Of a stretch of DNA of 64,000 bases, positions 33,605-44,494 are shown in pieces. The notes under the pieces were generated by a model. That model was not told the DNA's origin. It saw only the letters and a list, made by a program, of their open reading frames with translations, and did no database searches. The DNA comes from Lutjanus erythropterus (lineage: Eukaryota; Chordata; Actinopteri; Lutjaniformes; Lutjanidae): NCBI GenBank assembly GCA_020091685.1, contig CM034601.1:4278920-4342919 (forward strand). Direction: 5' to 3'. The translations under genes were made by a program, and so were the position numbers. The stretch's first letter is position 1, and the number at the start of each line of letters is the position of its first letter.

Positions 33605-36600
33605 TATAGATAAAATCATCAGATATTTCAGATCTCATCATAATAGTCAAGTGCTGCTTGACAGAAAGTTGATGATGACTCTGCAGAACACTTTTTAAAA
33701 TCGTATTTTTTTCAGCAATATGGCGACGAGGTCAAGGTTAGGCAAAGATCTTTGTTATGGAAAATAGACTGTGTTTAAGGTACAGTAAAACAGTGTGGAA
33801 ATATTGTAAAGGAGTAGTTTGACATTTATGTAGGACCTGAGGACGTCTAGTAAGTTTACCAACTCATCCTCATACCAACACAACAGAATACGTTAATTGC
33901 CAGTGGAGAGTACTGGCAGTAACAGGCTTACCGGACCTTAATTATGTTAATGACAATGACATGTCGGTCGGAATAAGCTGCCTGCACAATGGACCAACAC
34001 ATGTTTTTCTGGGGTGGACAGGCTGAATAAATGTGGAGGTAACCTTAACCTTGTGTGAATCTGCCATGGCCATAGGTTGTAAAGTAAAAATTATTATTTT
34101 ATTTTGTTTTCTCCATGCATTTTCCTCGCTTCTTTCCTGGCTGTGAATTGGACAGGAAAGTATTGGCAATTATGAATTAAAGTTTTGATGCAAATTCAAA
34201 AGGCAATTTGCTCTTCTTGTTCAAGAAGTGGTGGCTGTGCAGAGCCTTGACTGCTTTCTTGGATATTTCTTAGATTTTTCCTCCATACTTCTAGTTACTG
34301 TAGCTTACTTTGTTGCTGTGGTTACTCCCCACTTCAGCTCTGACAAACCAGTCATTACTGGTATCCGTAAAACGTATCTCTAAAGGTGCATCAGCAAAGA
34401 AATTATCATAGAAACAGGATTTCAAAACGCTGGTGCAAAGTAGAGAAAATTTCCAGGTGGTGATAGGCTTAATCAGCATTAGCATCAGTTTAATCAGGCA
34501 TTCAGTTAGTTCATTTATGTTCCGCACTTCAGCTTTCACAAAAAGCAAACATCAAGTGCAGTCTGGCACTGCACAGGAACTCTAATCTTCCATATGATGG
34601 CTGCATGTGCACAACCTCCATGTGTTTACTTTGCACACTGCACTGGACTAAATTGTGAGCTGCAGAACCTTCCTGTAGGAAACACAGCAAGGGATGCTTA
34701 TATTGTTGTTAAAGTTGCATTTATGTGGAATAATGAAGTAATAACCTGACTGTAATACCTAACCACAGTAATTACATAACATTTCACAAGAGGGTCATTA
34801 TTAGCACATCAGGGAGGTCCGTAAGCAGCACTGAAATCACTGATAATAATCACTAAAATTATATAATCAAAATGAATTTATACTGTGGGAGATTTTGCTC
34901 TCACTGTATTGAATGTCATGTAATGAAACTTAGATTACTACTCCAGCAAGAAGACTGGCCCTTATGCTTTGACAAATGCTTTCTCGGGATTGTGGTATTT
35001 TCCCAAACTGAAGAAATATATATGTTGGTTTTTAATGGAGAACTGATGTATTTTTAAGATAGTAGCACCTGTGTTTACCCTTTAAAAAAAAGCTGATTTA
35101 ATTATTATTGGGTTTCATGCTGATCTGAAGACGTTCTAAATGTCTAGCTGACCAATCAGGTCAAAAAACAGACTTACCAGTTTCAAATTTCTGCAAGCTG
35201 ATTTTCATGCTGTGGTGAAAAAGGTACCTAGTTCCTACCTGGAAAGAAGGAGCAAACCCATTTCAGAAATAATTTGAAAATAAGTAAATAAATAAATGCT
35301 CATTACATTCAATATGACATTGAAACATTCACTGATATAGTCCCTTAAGAGTAATGAAAGAAGCCGGTCTTCTCTTTACTGTCCAACAGCATCTAGCAGC
35401 CTCATAATCATTTATACAAGCGTCTGTGAATACCAATCAGGGCCAGCTGATGTGTTCCTGCTGTCTGTTTGGCAGCGAAAATAAAGGGCAGTGCGGGAGC
35501 TGAATGTTCATCATTTGATATTAACACCAGACAAAGCAGGCCTCTTTGATCAAGGCCCGAAGGTCAACCGCAACAGCTGTTGCGATGCGCCGACAGGAGG
35601 CAAACCTTTTCTTCTTCGTCCCGGGGGACAGTAGCCTCCCGCCAGGCAGGAGCTGCTGCACTTGTGTGTTCAGAAAGCTCATAACAGAGTGGATTTTAGG
35701 GGGTGTTTTAGAATTCCTCTGGGGAGGAAAGAAAGCATGGTCCTTTTCAGAAGCAACCTTCAGACACATACTACTAAACCTGTATAGATTCCCAAACTGC
35801 TGAAGTCCATATCAGCTGTCTTTCATTACTTACATTTTTATTTTTTTGAGTTGTTTGCAGGCAATCCATTTATTCTTTTTCAGGTACATGCTGCCACCAG
35901 TGGCCACTTAAAATCCATTGAAGCACCTGGCTGGTCAAAATTGATGCCTTGGGGAGGAGGAGATTTCTCTCATTCACTTTTCCTCAGATCAAAGGATTCT
36001 TTAGGGCCTCTTTTTTTTTCTACCACTTCTCCCCTTTGAGCCACTTTGATGTAGCTGATAGCCCACAGCGACATGCTGCAGTTATGAGCTTGGTATATTG
36101 TTGAAAAGGCCCAGCATTTAAGAGGAAAACCTACCATGAAACAGTTCAGCATTGCTCGACGAAATCTTTACAGTTTGGGCTTTAGGAGAGGGCATACGCT
36201 GACTGAACACTGAAGCTGAGGGGAAATTCTTTCACTACGGCATTGTAGAGACTGTCTGCAGCAGAAGAGGCAGCACTGGTTGTTCGCTCAAAAATATGTC
36301 TTTAAGAAGCAGTGTATTAGTATGTGGACATAAATGCAGCCTGTCTGCACCAGAAAAAAACTTGTGTGTTGGTGATATATAAGAGCAGGCGGCTGATTCC
36401 GACTAATATAATGTTCAATGTCAGGTGGAGACCTCTAGTGGGCATAGTAAGTATGTCAGGAGAAGCATAACATTGAGGTATTGAGGAGGTGTGGTGTATG
36501 GATGGCAAACAAACACAGGACTTTCACCCAGGACACTGGGGTTCAAAATCTGTGTGAAACTAAAATGAAACGTACGTTATTATTTTGAGTTATGGACATG

Positions 36601-36745
36601 ACTTCTGTTGCATTGCTTCTTCTTTTTCTAAGTCTCACCAAACGCACCATTACCTTGGATTTCTCTCTGTTTGAACATTGCTGGAAACATTTGGTACAAA
36701 GCTTAACAAAAAAATGTTACATGTTATAGCTTTAACCAAGTAGAT
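33605..36745. other. Mostly unclassified, with repeat scraps
   Basis: At about 33812-33830 AAAGGAGTAGTTTGACATTT resembles the terminus of another fish TTAA MITE. Around 33895-34110 is a fragment sharing CAGTGGAGAGTAC with 1290 and TTGTAAAGTAAAA with 8085. Around 36410-36640 is a copy of the tRNA-like repeat, listed separately. The segment 35440-35800 is GC-richer and unrepetitive. No gene is recognised. Confidence 0.4.
36410..36640 (+). repeat. tRNA-like dispersed repeat copy
   Basis: It has GAGACCTCTAGTGGGC upstream, then ACACAGGACTTTCACCCAGG, ACTGGGGTTCAAAATC and TGTGTGAAACTA. GGGTTCAAAATC is close to a pol III B box (GGTTCGANTCC). The order of modules is the same as at 39200 and 7960. Confidence 0.55.
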
Positions 36746-36746
36746 T

Positions 36747-37400
36747 TAAAGAGACATCCAAATTATATATTTTCCTTTTACCTTTATTGCTGTTTATGCA
36801 GAGTTTTGGAGATATTAGCCAGTCAGTCTGCCTTTTCTCCAATATAATGGACTCACAGAGTCATCATTGATAATACTGATGTTAACTTAGCTAAGTTAAG
36901 TTAGCAAACAGTTGCTTAATTACACAGCCAGGAGGTATGAGGCAACATCAGCACAAATTTGTATTCATACTGTAGCCACCTGGTATATGCATGTCCACCT
37001 CTCTTTTAGCTCTGTTTTTGGTCTCTACCAACTCCTGAGGGAAAATATCTGCCTCTTTAGCTGCTAAATGATCCAGTATGGTCAAGAGCTACTTGCTAAC
37101 TGTTGCTGTCGGCTGTATTTTAGAGCTTTTACAATGAGAATGGCAGGAACCAAAGACGATGAGAGAGAGCGCTGAGAGTGAGCCAAAACAGTAAATTTGC
37201 AGGCTGAACAGCCAAACTGTGAGCTAAAACTCACTATTATGCTCCATTAAACTGAGGGGAGCTGCAGATTCAGGTGATAATTCCTTTCACATTGTTACAT
37301 TGTTTTCAGATTGTCAGTTGATACATTATTATAATAAAAATATTGATTACAGCCAACATTATCGATATTATCCTTTTATAACATTACAGCCCTCGGCCTA
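36747..37400. repeat. Mosaic of TTAA-type MITE and other repeat
   Basis: TTAAAGAGACATCCAAATT (36747), then TTATGCAGAGTTTTGGAG, ATATTAGCCAGTCAGTCTG and CTCCAATATAATGGA reproduce the left part of the 7757 MITE family. The sequence after 37000 (GCTGCTAAATGATCCAG, GTGAGCTAAAACTCAC) belongs to another dispersed fish repeat I cannot name. Confidence 0.5.
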
Positions 37401-38735
37401 GATGACATAGCAATGTACAAAAATATAATCACACGTGACAGCCGACTCCAGCTTCCCTCCCACCACCACCCTCACTCTGTCCCCATAACACACCCGCAGG
37501 ACGATTATAGCCAATTTAAAGTTTTAGTTTTGCAGGACAATAATCTTAACAGAGCCACGGATAATGGCTTTGAAAATCACATCTGCTGCTAGACCAGACA
37601 AGACCGAGTTTGATTTGTCTTACATTTACTTTTCCCTGTAGCACCAATATTCAAGTATTTTTGTCATATGTTTCATTTTTTTTATTTTCATTTTTCACTC
37701 AAGCAGTTTTGATGTCCATCTCTGTGATCATATAAAAAATTGCTTGCGGCACTCCAAAAGAAGTGGCCATCATATCCCTGCTATTCATTTTCCCTTATTT
37801 TTCTCTCTTTATATTTGATCTGTGCTCAGAATGTCAGAGTGGATTTGCTTTTAACGGCTGAGCCGCAAGGTTGTTGCCTGCTGCCCTCGAACGTGTGACA
37901 TTGATTTTCCTTTACATCCCGCCCTGTAACAGCACGGTAACACAAGTTTACTTGTCACTGCAAAATGTCAAGCAATCAGGTGCTCCTAAAAAGGTCAGCG
38001 TTTTATGGGATGTTTAACATGTCGAAGGGATTACAGCAGCATTTTCCCAGCAGAGGGCAGGGAGGATCGCAGTGAATCTTAACGCATTATTGAAATGGCT
38101 GTTTGACAACCAGATGACCTCAAGCTGTGTGACCGGTGGAAAGTGAGGGAAACTTCACAACCCGCATATAATCCAATCCATCCATGCATGTATGTCATAT
38201 TTTTAAATGCCATGATTTTTAACATTTGAATTACCGCTTTTACATAACTTTAGAAAGAATATGAAGCAATGAATGACAATTAATCATAGCAATATCCATT
38301 CATAACAAGGATATCCATTCATCAGAATCCTCTACAGTATCTTTACACTTTTTAATAAAATTTAAATCAATTTAAAATAGCAGCAGTAATAGCTGTATAC
38401 TTTTAGAAACATTTTGTCTTTGTCTCTCAGCTGCACTCCTGTACAGAGTATTGGGTGCACACAGGTGAATAGGATGAGGCTGATAACTTGACTTGTTTTG
38501 GTAATTGGTTGTGGTGATACCTGCTCACCTCCTGGTGAGAATATGCCCTTGTGAGAAGAAGGCACTCACTCAAATTGTAAAAGTGGTCCAATGTTTCACA
38601 GCTTTTATTGTCTCCACCAGGTGTAAGCAATTGCTTATGGGTGAGTCTTTGAGTGCATGCGTGGGTGATAAATGGATCTTTAGCTTGAACATGGTTAATC
38701 TCGAATATTTCTCGACTGGTCAGCCTTCATTTGTG
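37401..38735. other. Unclassified; CTCF-like motif at 38047-38060
   Basis: CCAGCAGAGGGCAG at 38047-38060 fits every position of the vertebrate CTCF core consensus (CCASYAGRKGGCRS). Surrounding sequence 37850-38060 is unrepetitive and moderately GC-rich. Binding is not shown. No gene seen. Confidence 0.4.
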
Positions 38736-38740
38736 CTCAT

Positions 38741-38986
38741 TCATGACTGTAAACTGAAGGACAGCTGTGATTCACAATTCTTGAAAAACCTTTCATTATG
38801 GCTGCACTCCAATGTTTTCAGGTCATCCAATTCTTGTGAACGCTCAACAATACCTTGAGGGAACTGTCTGTGCTGAATGTGGTTAAACATTGCTTTGCTC
38901 GAGTGGTTATATGCCAGTTTATTCTGACACAGCCTACATTCAACCTTATTTTCATTTTCTACATCAAACTGACACCAACAAACCAC
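38741..38986 (-). pseudogene. Lone BED-type zinc finger (hAT-derived)
   Basis: An 81-codon frame on the minus strand contains W4, F7, C17-x2-C20 and H36 (then H39), with the hydrophobic spacer and a K-A-M-F-N-H segment, the layout of a BED zinc finger as in ZBED-like hAT transposases. The usual spacing between the last two ligands (H-x3 to x5-H/C) is disturbed. No RNase H-like or dimerisation region follows within 700 bp, so it is a fragment of a hAT transposase or of a domesticated ZBED gene. It differs from the BED finger at 42401. The opposing plus-strand frames are shadows. Confidence 0.6.
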
Positions 38987-39189
38987 ACTGGTTCAATGAG
39001 CTGTTCCTCTTTGATGATAACAACATCCAGGCCATATGGACATCAGCGGGAGGAGAGCGTAGTGTTGGGCAACTTCGTAACGGCATAGTGGCAACAGTTA
39101 ACTGACTTTGTACATGAATAAAATAGTGATAAATAGCCCATCCTTACCAGAAGAACGGCTGCACAAGCAGTTTCATACGACCTATATTT

Positions 39190-39560
39190 ACACTTATTGT
39201 CATGTAGTGACCTCTAGTGGCTGTAGTATTTATGACAGAAGCAAAAGAGGGAGTTGGGTGCCACAGTATAAAGAGAACTAAAGTCCACGCAGAGAGAAGG
39301 CCAGGGTCGATGGATGAGTCAGACACAGAACTTTATTTAACTTGAACTCTTTCCCATTTACAACCAAACCTCAGTTTTGACTTATTTCAGTTTTTCTGTT
39401 ATTTAAGACAAATCACTTACATAACACAGTGTGCTTATTTTAACCCAACTATGACCTTTTGGTTCCTAGACCTAGTAGTTTGGTTGCCTAAAACTGACCA
39501 AACAGTGGCAATTTTGCAACATTAACCACGTTTGACGTCATATCACATAACAGCTAAAAT
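39190..39560 (+). repeat. tRNA-like dispersed repeat copy, decayed
   Basis: GTAGTGACCTCTAGTGGC starts the copy as at 36428. The tRNA-like core is eroded (CAGACACAGAACTTTATTT). The 3' part TAGTTTGGTTGCCTAAAAC and AACATTAACCACGTTTGACG matches the module at 1195 and 16690. This copy links both modules in one element. Confidence 0.45.
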
Positions 39561-39589
39561 TCCATTCTAGATAACGCTTGTGATTCCGC

Positions 39590-39990
39590 CAACAGCGTCT
39601 CGGTGCGTCCCAGAGGCGGCTATCCACTTCAGATACGTGCTGAGTCTATTTTTGACAGATGTTGTGTCAGTTAGCACAGAGCGGATCAAATGGATAGGAA
39701 GTCAGACACAGAAAAAGCAGGGAGAAGCCGATTAATTTTCAAAATAAAAGACCCCCATGCAAACGCATGATCATAAAGACAGACAGAAAAGAAACTATTT
39801 AACCACGTAGGCTTATCTCAGGTAGAAGCACAAAGAGCAAGGTTAACTGAGCAAGTAAATATAAGCAGGTGGCCAAAACACTCCGTTGCTGAAATGCCTC
39901 TGAAACGCTGCTGGTGGGGCTTGCACCTGTGCAAAGGATGGATCAGAACTGTGGCACAGACGTGCCGCTCTTGGTGGAATCAATCGGTAA
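39590..39990 (+). mobile_element. hAT fragment, 5' part, same family as 42285
   Basis: It aligns by eye over roughly 350 bp with the reverse complement of about 42600-42960. Shared blocks are GGAAGTCAG(A/G)CAC, TTTTCAAAATAAAA, ATCATAAAGACAGACAG, AAAAGAAAC(T)ATTTAAC, GTAGAAGCACAAAGAGCAAG and CTGCTGAAA. At 39941 ATGGATCAGAAC corresponds to the start codon region of the transposase (ATGACGGAGCAAAAC type). Neither terminal inverted repeat is recognised in this copy. Confidence 0.75.
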
Positions 39991-40740
39991 TCCAGTACAC
40001 CTGTTCCTGATATTCTCCAGTCATTCCGTTTTGGGAGTCATCGGCAATCAACCTTTTCTAGGTACGATAACGTGTTCTTTATTACAGTCACTGATGATTA
40101 AATCAAGAGCCTAACATAATCTTTCTACAACAACTACTCCTTTTACTTTGGCTACACATTTTGCAGCTAATACTTGTGCTCTTTCATTTCAGTGAATCTT
40201 TGAATGCAGCTGACTGCACGGTAGGTATTGTGTTCATCATTCAAGAGGAGCTCCTCTGTTCCTCTGTCCACACAGGCTAGAACAGCTCTTTATCTTCTCA
40301 CCTGTTTGCTCATGCGATTTTCCAGGACACCTACAAGTTGTTCACATCCACAGTTCAATGGAGGACACACTGGCACTAATTGACATACGGTGAGCTTTTT
40401 AAATATTTACTCCCATTATGTTCCTGCGTGCAGTTGGCAGACTGTAATAAGTATGCTTGTACATGTAGCTCTGATTTATAGATGAGGTGTATGACTTGGC
40501 CTTACTGCTGCCACAGATGGTGACCCCATTCATTACTGTGATGAGGAGGAGATGGAGGCGAGGAGGAGCACAAAGGCAAAGAAGCAAAGATAACAAGAAG
40601 GAAGGAGAGGAGCCAGGAGAAAACAGGTTGTCTGTTGCTGAAATTAGGACAAACTGATCCTTCACCAAACAAAAAGTCAACAAAGTTTTAGACTGTAATT
40701 CCACCCAGTTCTGCAACGTAACACTACACCCACAGAGAGC
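39991..40740. other. Unclassified sequence
   Basis: No gene or repeat recognised. It overlaps part of a 182-codon minus-strand open frame (40399-40947), the longest in the window, which lacks any known motif. Confidence 0.4.
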
Positions 40741-40743
40741 CAT

Positions 40744-40930
40744 TTTAAAGGATGACTCCACTAAAAATCTTGCAATACTCACCTGTAGCCTTGAAATATG
40801 GGTTTGAAAAGTCTGTATCTTGCTCTTTCTTGGGAGGACCGCAGCTATAGTTTGTTGATTCACAGAAATTAACAATGAATCCCAGTGGAGATACAATGTT
40901 GTTTCAAACATTATAGCATTATGTGGCTTG
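40744..40930 (+). repeat. TTAA-type MITE fragment
   Basis: TTTTAAAGGATGACTCCACT has the form of a fish TTAA MITE terminus. The interior AAAAATCTTGCAATACTCAC is not repeated in this window. Only one terminus is found. Confidence 0.4.
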
Positions 40931-42270
40931 TTGAACAATGTGCTCATTATTATGTTTCAATCTTCACTGATAAATTGCTAAAGGAGGCAGTCAGGTTTCC
41001 ATCCACAGACTTACAAGTTTAGCACATTTACATTAAATTGAACAAAACCACATGTAATTCTTGGATGTATGTCTTGGAAAAACGATTGTGATGAGGTTTC
41101 CTTATTGAATACAGATCATAATAACAATAATGTCAAGTACTTTATGAAAACAGATGTACTTGAGAAACAGTTATGCAGAAATACAGTGAAGAGTCATGGA
41201 ATTAAATCCATTATGTCGGAATAAAGTCATTGCAAAGTCATTGTAATCTTGTACACTCAAATGTGTTCAAATGCTGCATTCTGTGTAGACGTGTCAGCTC
41301 CAGGGCCGTGCTATTGTGCATGCTGGCTCACTGGTGCACATACAACAGAGCCGTCATTAATTAGTTACATAAATTAGTTCCACCTGTACTGTTCCTGCTT
41401 TGACAAGTAATGTCTGCTGTAAGAGATGAACTATAAAATAACTGTTATACGCTTGTATAAGCAGTGTTTAAACATCTGAAATTTTGCAAACTGTGATTTT
41501 CGGTCAGTAGTTTCAACCAAGCAATCTGATTGGTTAACTAGACATTTAGATCGTGCTCAAATCAGTTTGACAGCACACTGTGCACATATAAATCAGGAAC
41601 CACAGTGGACCTATCAAAAGTAAAGTAACATCTAAAGGATAATTAAATCAACTTTTTATGATGCTGTTACACTGCTGCAGGTGTCTACAGGTGCTTTTGT
41701 TGTGTGTGGCAAGCCAGAGAGAGGGGTTTTAGTTACTGTGGTGAGCACGTTTTTTGAAAGGCTAAATTTACAAAAAATATGAATTAAAGCAGAATATTGT
41801 GGATTTTGTGGATTTTGGAAATGATTACATGTACTTTTTCTCAATATATTTTGACTTAACTTTCTAGAGTTATTGGAAATATCTAGATCACACGCTGTGC
41901 TCAGCATCCTGCATCAGCTGTGCCGGTGAGTCTGTGATACTAGTTAAAAATAATGTGAAGTTTGCAGGTCTAGTAGTTAAATCTGACCATGGAATTTTTT
42001 TTAGTTTTTTCAGCAGATATCTTAGTCTCAACAACACTGAACCAGCAAAGCAGTCTTGTGTATGTGTGGTATTTATTCAGTTTGGGAAATCTCATCTCTA
42101 GGAGGCATTATTTGTTGATTAAGTTGGCTTGGCTAAGGGTTGACCTACATGGTTTTATTACTTTGGAGTCAGTGACTGGTTATTTTTCTTTTGAGAGTAA
42201 ATCAGCCCACTTTATGAATTCAGTTTGATGATATAGTTTAGTTACTTAGACATGAAATAGTAGTCTAAAC
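40931..42270. other. Mostly unclassified; GTTTCCATC piece at 40990
   Basis: CAGGTTTCCATCCACAGAC at about 40991 is a possible second copy of the GTTTCCATCCA family (see 25182). No gene recognised in the rest. Confidence 0.35.
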
Positions 42271-42400
42271 ACAGGTGTTACCAGTAGGCATGCCACGATT
42301 CACTCAACTCACGATACAATTCGAATCACGATTCGAATCATGTACAACACAAAATTAATTTACAGGCAAATGACTGATTTTCTTATCTTTATTATTTCTC

Positions 42401-42661
42401 TTACATTTCTCTCTTATTTCTCCAGACTGTAGTGTTTTCTCTTATGCTCTTTTCAATACATAGTTTGCATATTGTGTTTGTCTTGTCTATTATCTTTTCT
42501 CCTTTTTCATTTACTGTCTTTGGGAAGCCAAAATGTTTCCGCACCTCGGACTTGAAATTGCTCGGTGCCTCCGCAATTTCAACCTCGCTTTCGAGTTCGA
42601 CCCCCGCCATGGGATTTACACCAGGCGCGACTGCGCCGCGGTTTTGCTCCGTCATGCACAC
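42401..42661 (-). pseudogene. hAT transposase N-terminus with half BED finger
   Basis: The 86-codon frame starts M-C-M-T-E-Q-N, has an acidic stretch (about residues 22-31), then F-K-S-E-V-R-K-H-F-G-F (36-46) and T-I-C-K-L-C (63-68). This is the first half of a BED zinc finger: the aromatic pair region and the first two cysteines. The tryptophan usual in the V-W-K-x-F block is replaced by arginine 41. The following residues do not continue the finger, and the His ligands are missing, which marks the deletion junction at about 42455. The protein cannot bind zinc as a BED domain or catalyse transposition. Confidence 0.8.
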
Positions 42662-43140
42662 GACTTCAATTTACACCAGCAGCGTTCCAGAAGCGTTTCA
42701 GCAGCGGAGCGTTTTGCCCGTCTGATTATGTTTACTTGCTCTGATTTTGTTGATTAAGTCCTCTTTCCTTGCTCTTTGTGCTTCTACCATGGATAAGCAG
42801 ACTACGTAGTTAAATTGTTTCTTTTCTGTCTGTCTTTATGATCGCGAGTCTGCACGGGGTGTTTTATTTTGAAAATCAACCGGATTCTCTCCTGTTTTCC
42901 GTGCCTGACTTCCTGCCCGTTCGACCAGCTCTGTGTCAATTGATGCGCCATCCGTCGAAAATAGACTCGCTGCGTATTCTTTGCGGAGCTCTCTGCTCGC
43001 TGGCTGCTGCACTGTTTGTTTGTGACCTGCATAAGGCACGCTGCGCACCCCGACTTCCTGTTGTAGCTGGAGCGGCGCTAGCACGTCACACGTAGCGCCG
43101 CATATAGTGACGTTGAACAAGAACGTAGTTTAACTCGAGT

Positions 43141-43154
43141 GCGCCCTCTGCTGG
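43141..43154 (-). promoter_or_regulatory. CTCF-like core motif inside the hAT element
   Basis: GCGCCCTCTGCTGG on the plus strand reads CCAGCAGAGGGCGC on the minus strand, which fits all positions of the vertebrate CTCF core. It lies about 100 bp inside the right terminal repeat. Binding is inferred only. Confidence 0.45.
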
Positions 43155-43263
43155 CCTGGAGGCCACATCGCGATTCATGGTTTAATTAAATCGATTCGAA
43201 TCGTATTTTAAAAAATCGATTTAAATCGATTTTTTAAAAAATCGCGGCATCCCTAGTTACCAG

Positions 43264-43815
43264 TGATACTAATTAAGGGTCTGTTACATTCAGGTGCAAC
43301 AGAGTCAGACATCTGCTGTTGTGCATGTTGGTTCAGTGAAAAAACTCTGCTGCCATAATTGTAAAGCGCCTTTATAATTAGTGTCATGAGTAACACTGGT
43401 GTTTACTCAACTATTTTATATCACCCTGAAAAAAAGGTCTATTTCTTACTTTTGATCTTTCTGTGTATTAAATGTATAATCCATTTTACTGAATGTCAGT
43501 CATAATTGAGGCTTGAAATGTGCTTCAGCTGCAGATGTCTGTGATGTGCAACAAATCCACATTTAGAGGACCTGCATGCCCTCACAGGTGCTTTCAATTT
43601 CTCTGACTAATTATACCTGGTCGAAGGCAGGCAGAGTTAGGATCAGGGAAGGAATTTCACGGCAGGCATGGGTGAACATGAGAAAGGTGGCGTGTGAACG
43701 TGAACAGAAGTGTTGATGTGATATAAGGCTGCGTCATGAAGCCTTACGTTGCTCAACAACTCTGTGGTGTACACTGCAGACTGGAGTCTGTTTACATTGT
43801 GCTGTCATCTCAAAA

Positions 43816-43848
<33 letters not shown>

Positions 43849-44190
43849 ATCCTAAAATAATAACTTCTTCCAAAATAATGAGTTAGCTTCTCATTCTTTT
43901 TTAGAAAATATCTCATTATAATTCAGTGACTGTTTGGGAAAGGTTTCTCATTATTTCTATATAACACACAGTATTTAGTGTGACATCATTATATAGAGTG
44001 ACCTCTGACAGACTTCCACTGTGTCTGTACTTTGCTTTTAAAAATTAGAAAGAAAAGAAAGAAGAGAAATAAAATCATTATTGACTCTTAAGTTAAATTA
44101 ATTATTTCTGTGGACTTGAAATTGTTTTTATTGAAGGGCCTTTGAGGCATTTTGCCTCAAAAAATTGACCACACCAAAGAGCAAGTGGCC
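43264..44190. other. Unclassified; (TTAG)n at 43816-43848
   Basis: A tetranucleotide TTAG array of about eight units lies at 43816-43848. A small hairpin TTGAGGC-ATTTT-GCCTCAA lies at about 44142-44160. No gene recognised. Confidence 0.5.
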
Positions 44191-44195
44191 TTACC

Positions 44196-44490
44196 GCTGG
44201 GGCAGTGGTGACCTAAAGGTCGCCTGTTCAATCCCCCAACGCGGCAGGATAAATCTGGGTGGGGGAGAGTGAAAGGCAGCACTCCCCCCTCCGTCATTAC
44301 CATCACTGAGGTGCCCTTGACCAAGGCCCTAAACCCCAACTGCTCCAGTGGGGCAGATTCAGGTTGTACTGGGCAGATTCCAGGTGTGAATGTGTAACTG
44401 TGTGAATGTGATCAGGACGTTCCTGCAACAGAGAGCATTGCTCTCAGTGTACCTACCCTGAATAAATAAAGGCTCCAAAAAACAAAAAAA
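44196..44490 (+). mobile_element. tRNA-derived SINE
   Basis: The head GGGGCAGTGGTGACCTAAAGG resembles the A-box half and TGTTCAATCCC (44225-44235) the B box of a tRNA-derived pol III promoter. The body GGGTGGGGGAGAGTGAAAGG, GAGGTGCCCTTGACCAAGG, CCCCAACTGCTCCAGTGGGG and the tail CTACCCTGAATAAATAAAGG match a fish SINE family, and the 3' end is A-rich. It is a pol III-type retroposon with no protein product; the minus-strand frame across it is spurious. Confidence 0.82.
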
Positions 44491-44494
44491 GATG

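Larger units (their letters stand above)
42285..43255 (-). mobile_element. hAT element, internally deleted, with intact TSDs
   Basis: The terminal inverted repeats are TAGGCATGCCACGATT (42285-42300) and AATCGCGGCATCCCTA (43240-43255, the inverse with three mismatches), followed inwards by AATCGAT/GATTCGAATC-rich subterminal sequence on both sides. The element is flanked by a perfect 8 bp duplication GTTACCAG (42277-42284 and 43256-43263), the hallmark of hAT insertion. Orientation is minus: promoter and leader at about 42670-43240, coding start at 42661. Only the first part of the transposase remains, so at 971 bp it is an internal-deletion derivative that would need a transposase in trans. 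Confidence 0.92.

Noticed and set aside
40399..40947. Longest open frame in the window (182 codons, minus strand)
   Set aside because: No recognisable domain, low-complexity Leu/Ser stretches, and partial overlap with a TTAA MITE fragment; probably chance.
43816..43848. TTAG array as possible interstitial telomere
   Set aside because: The unit is a tetranucleotide, not TTAGGG; a simple microsatellite explains it.
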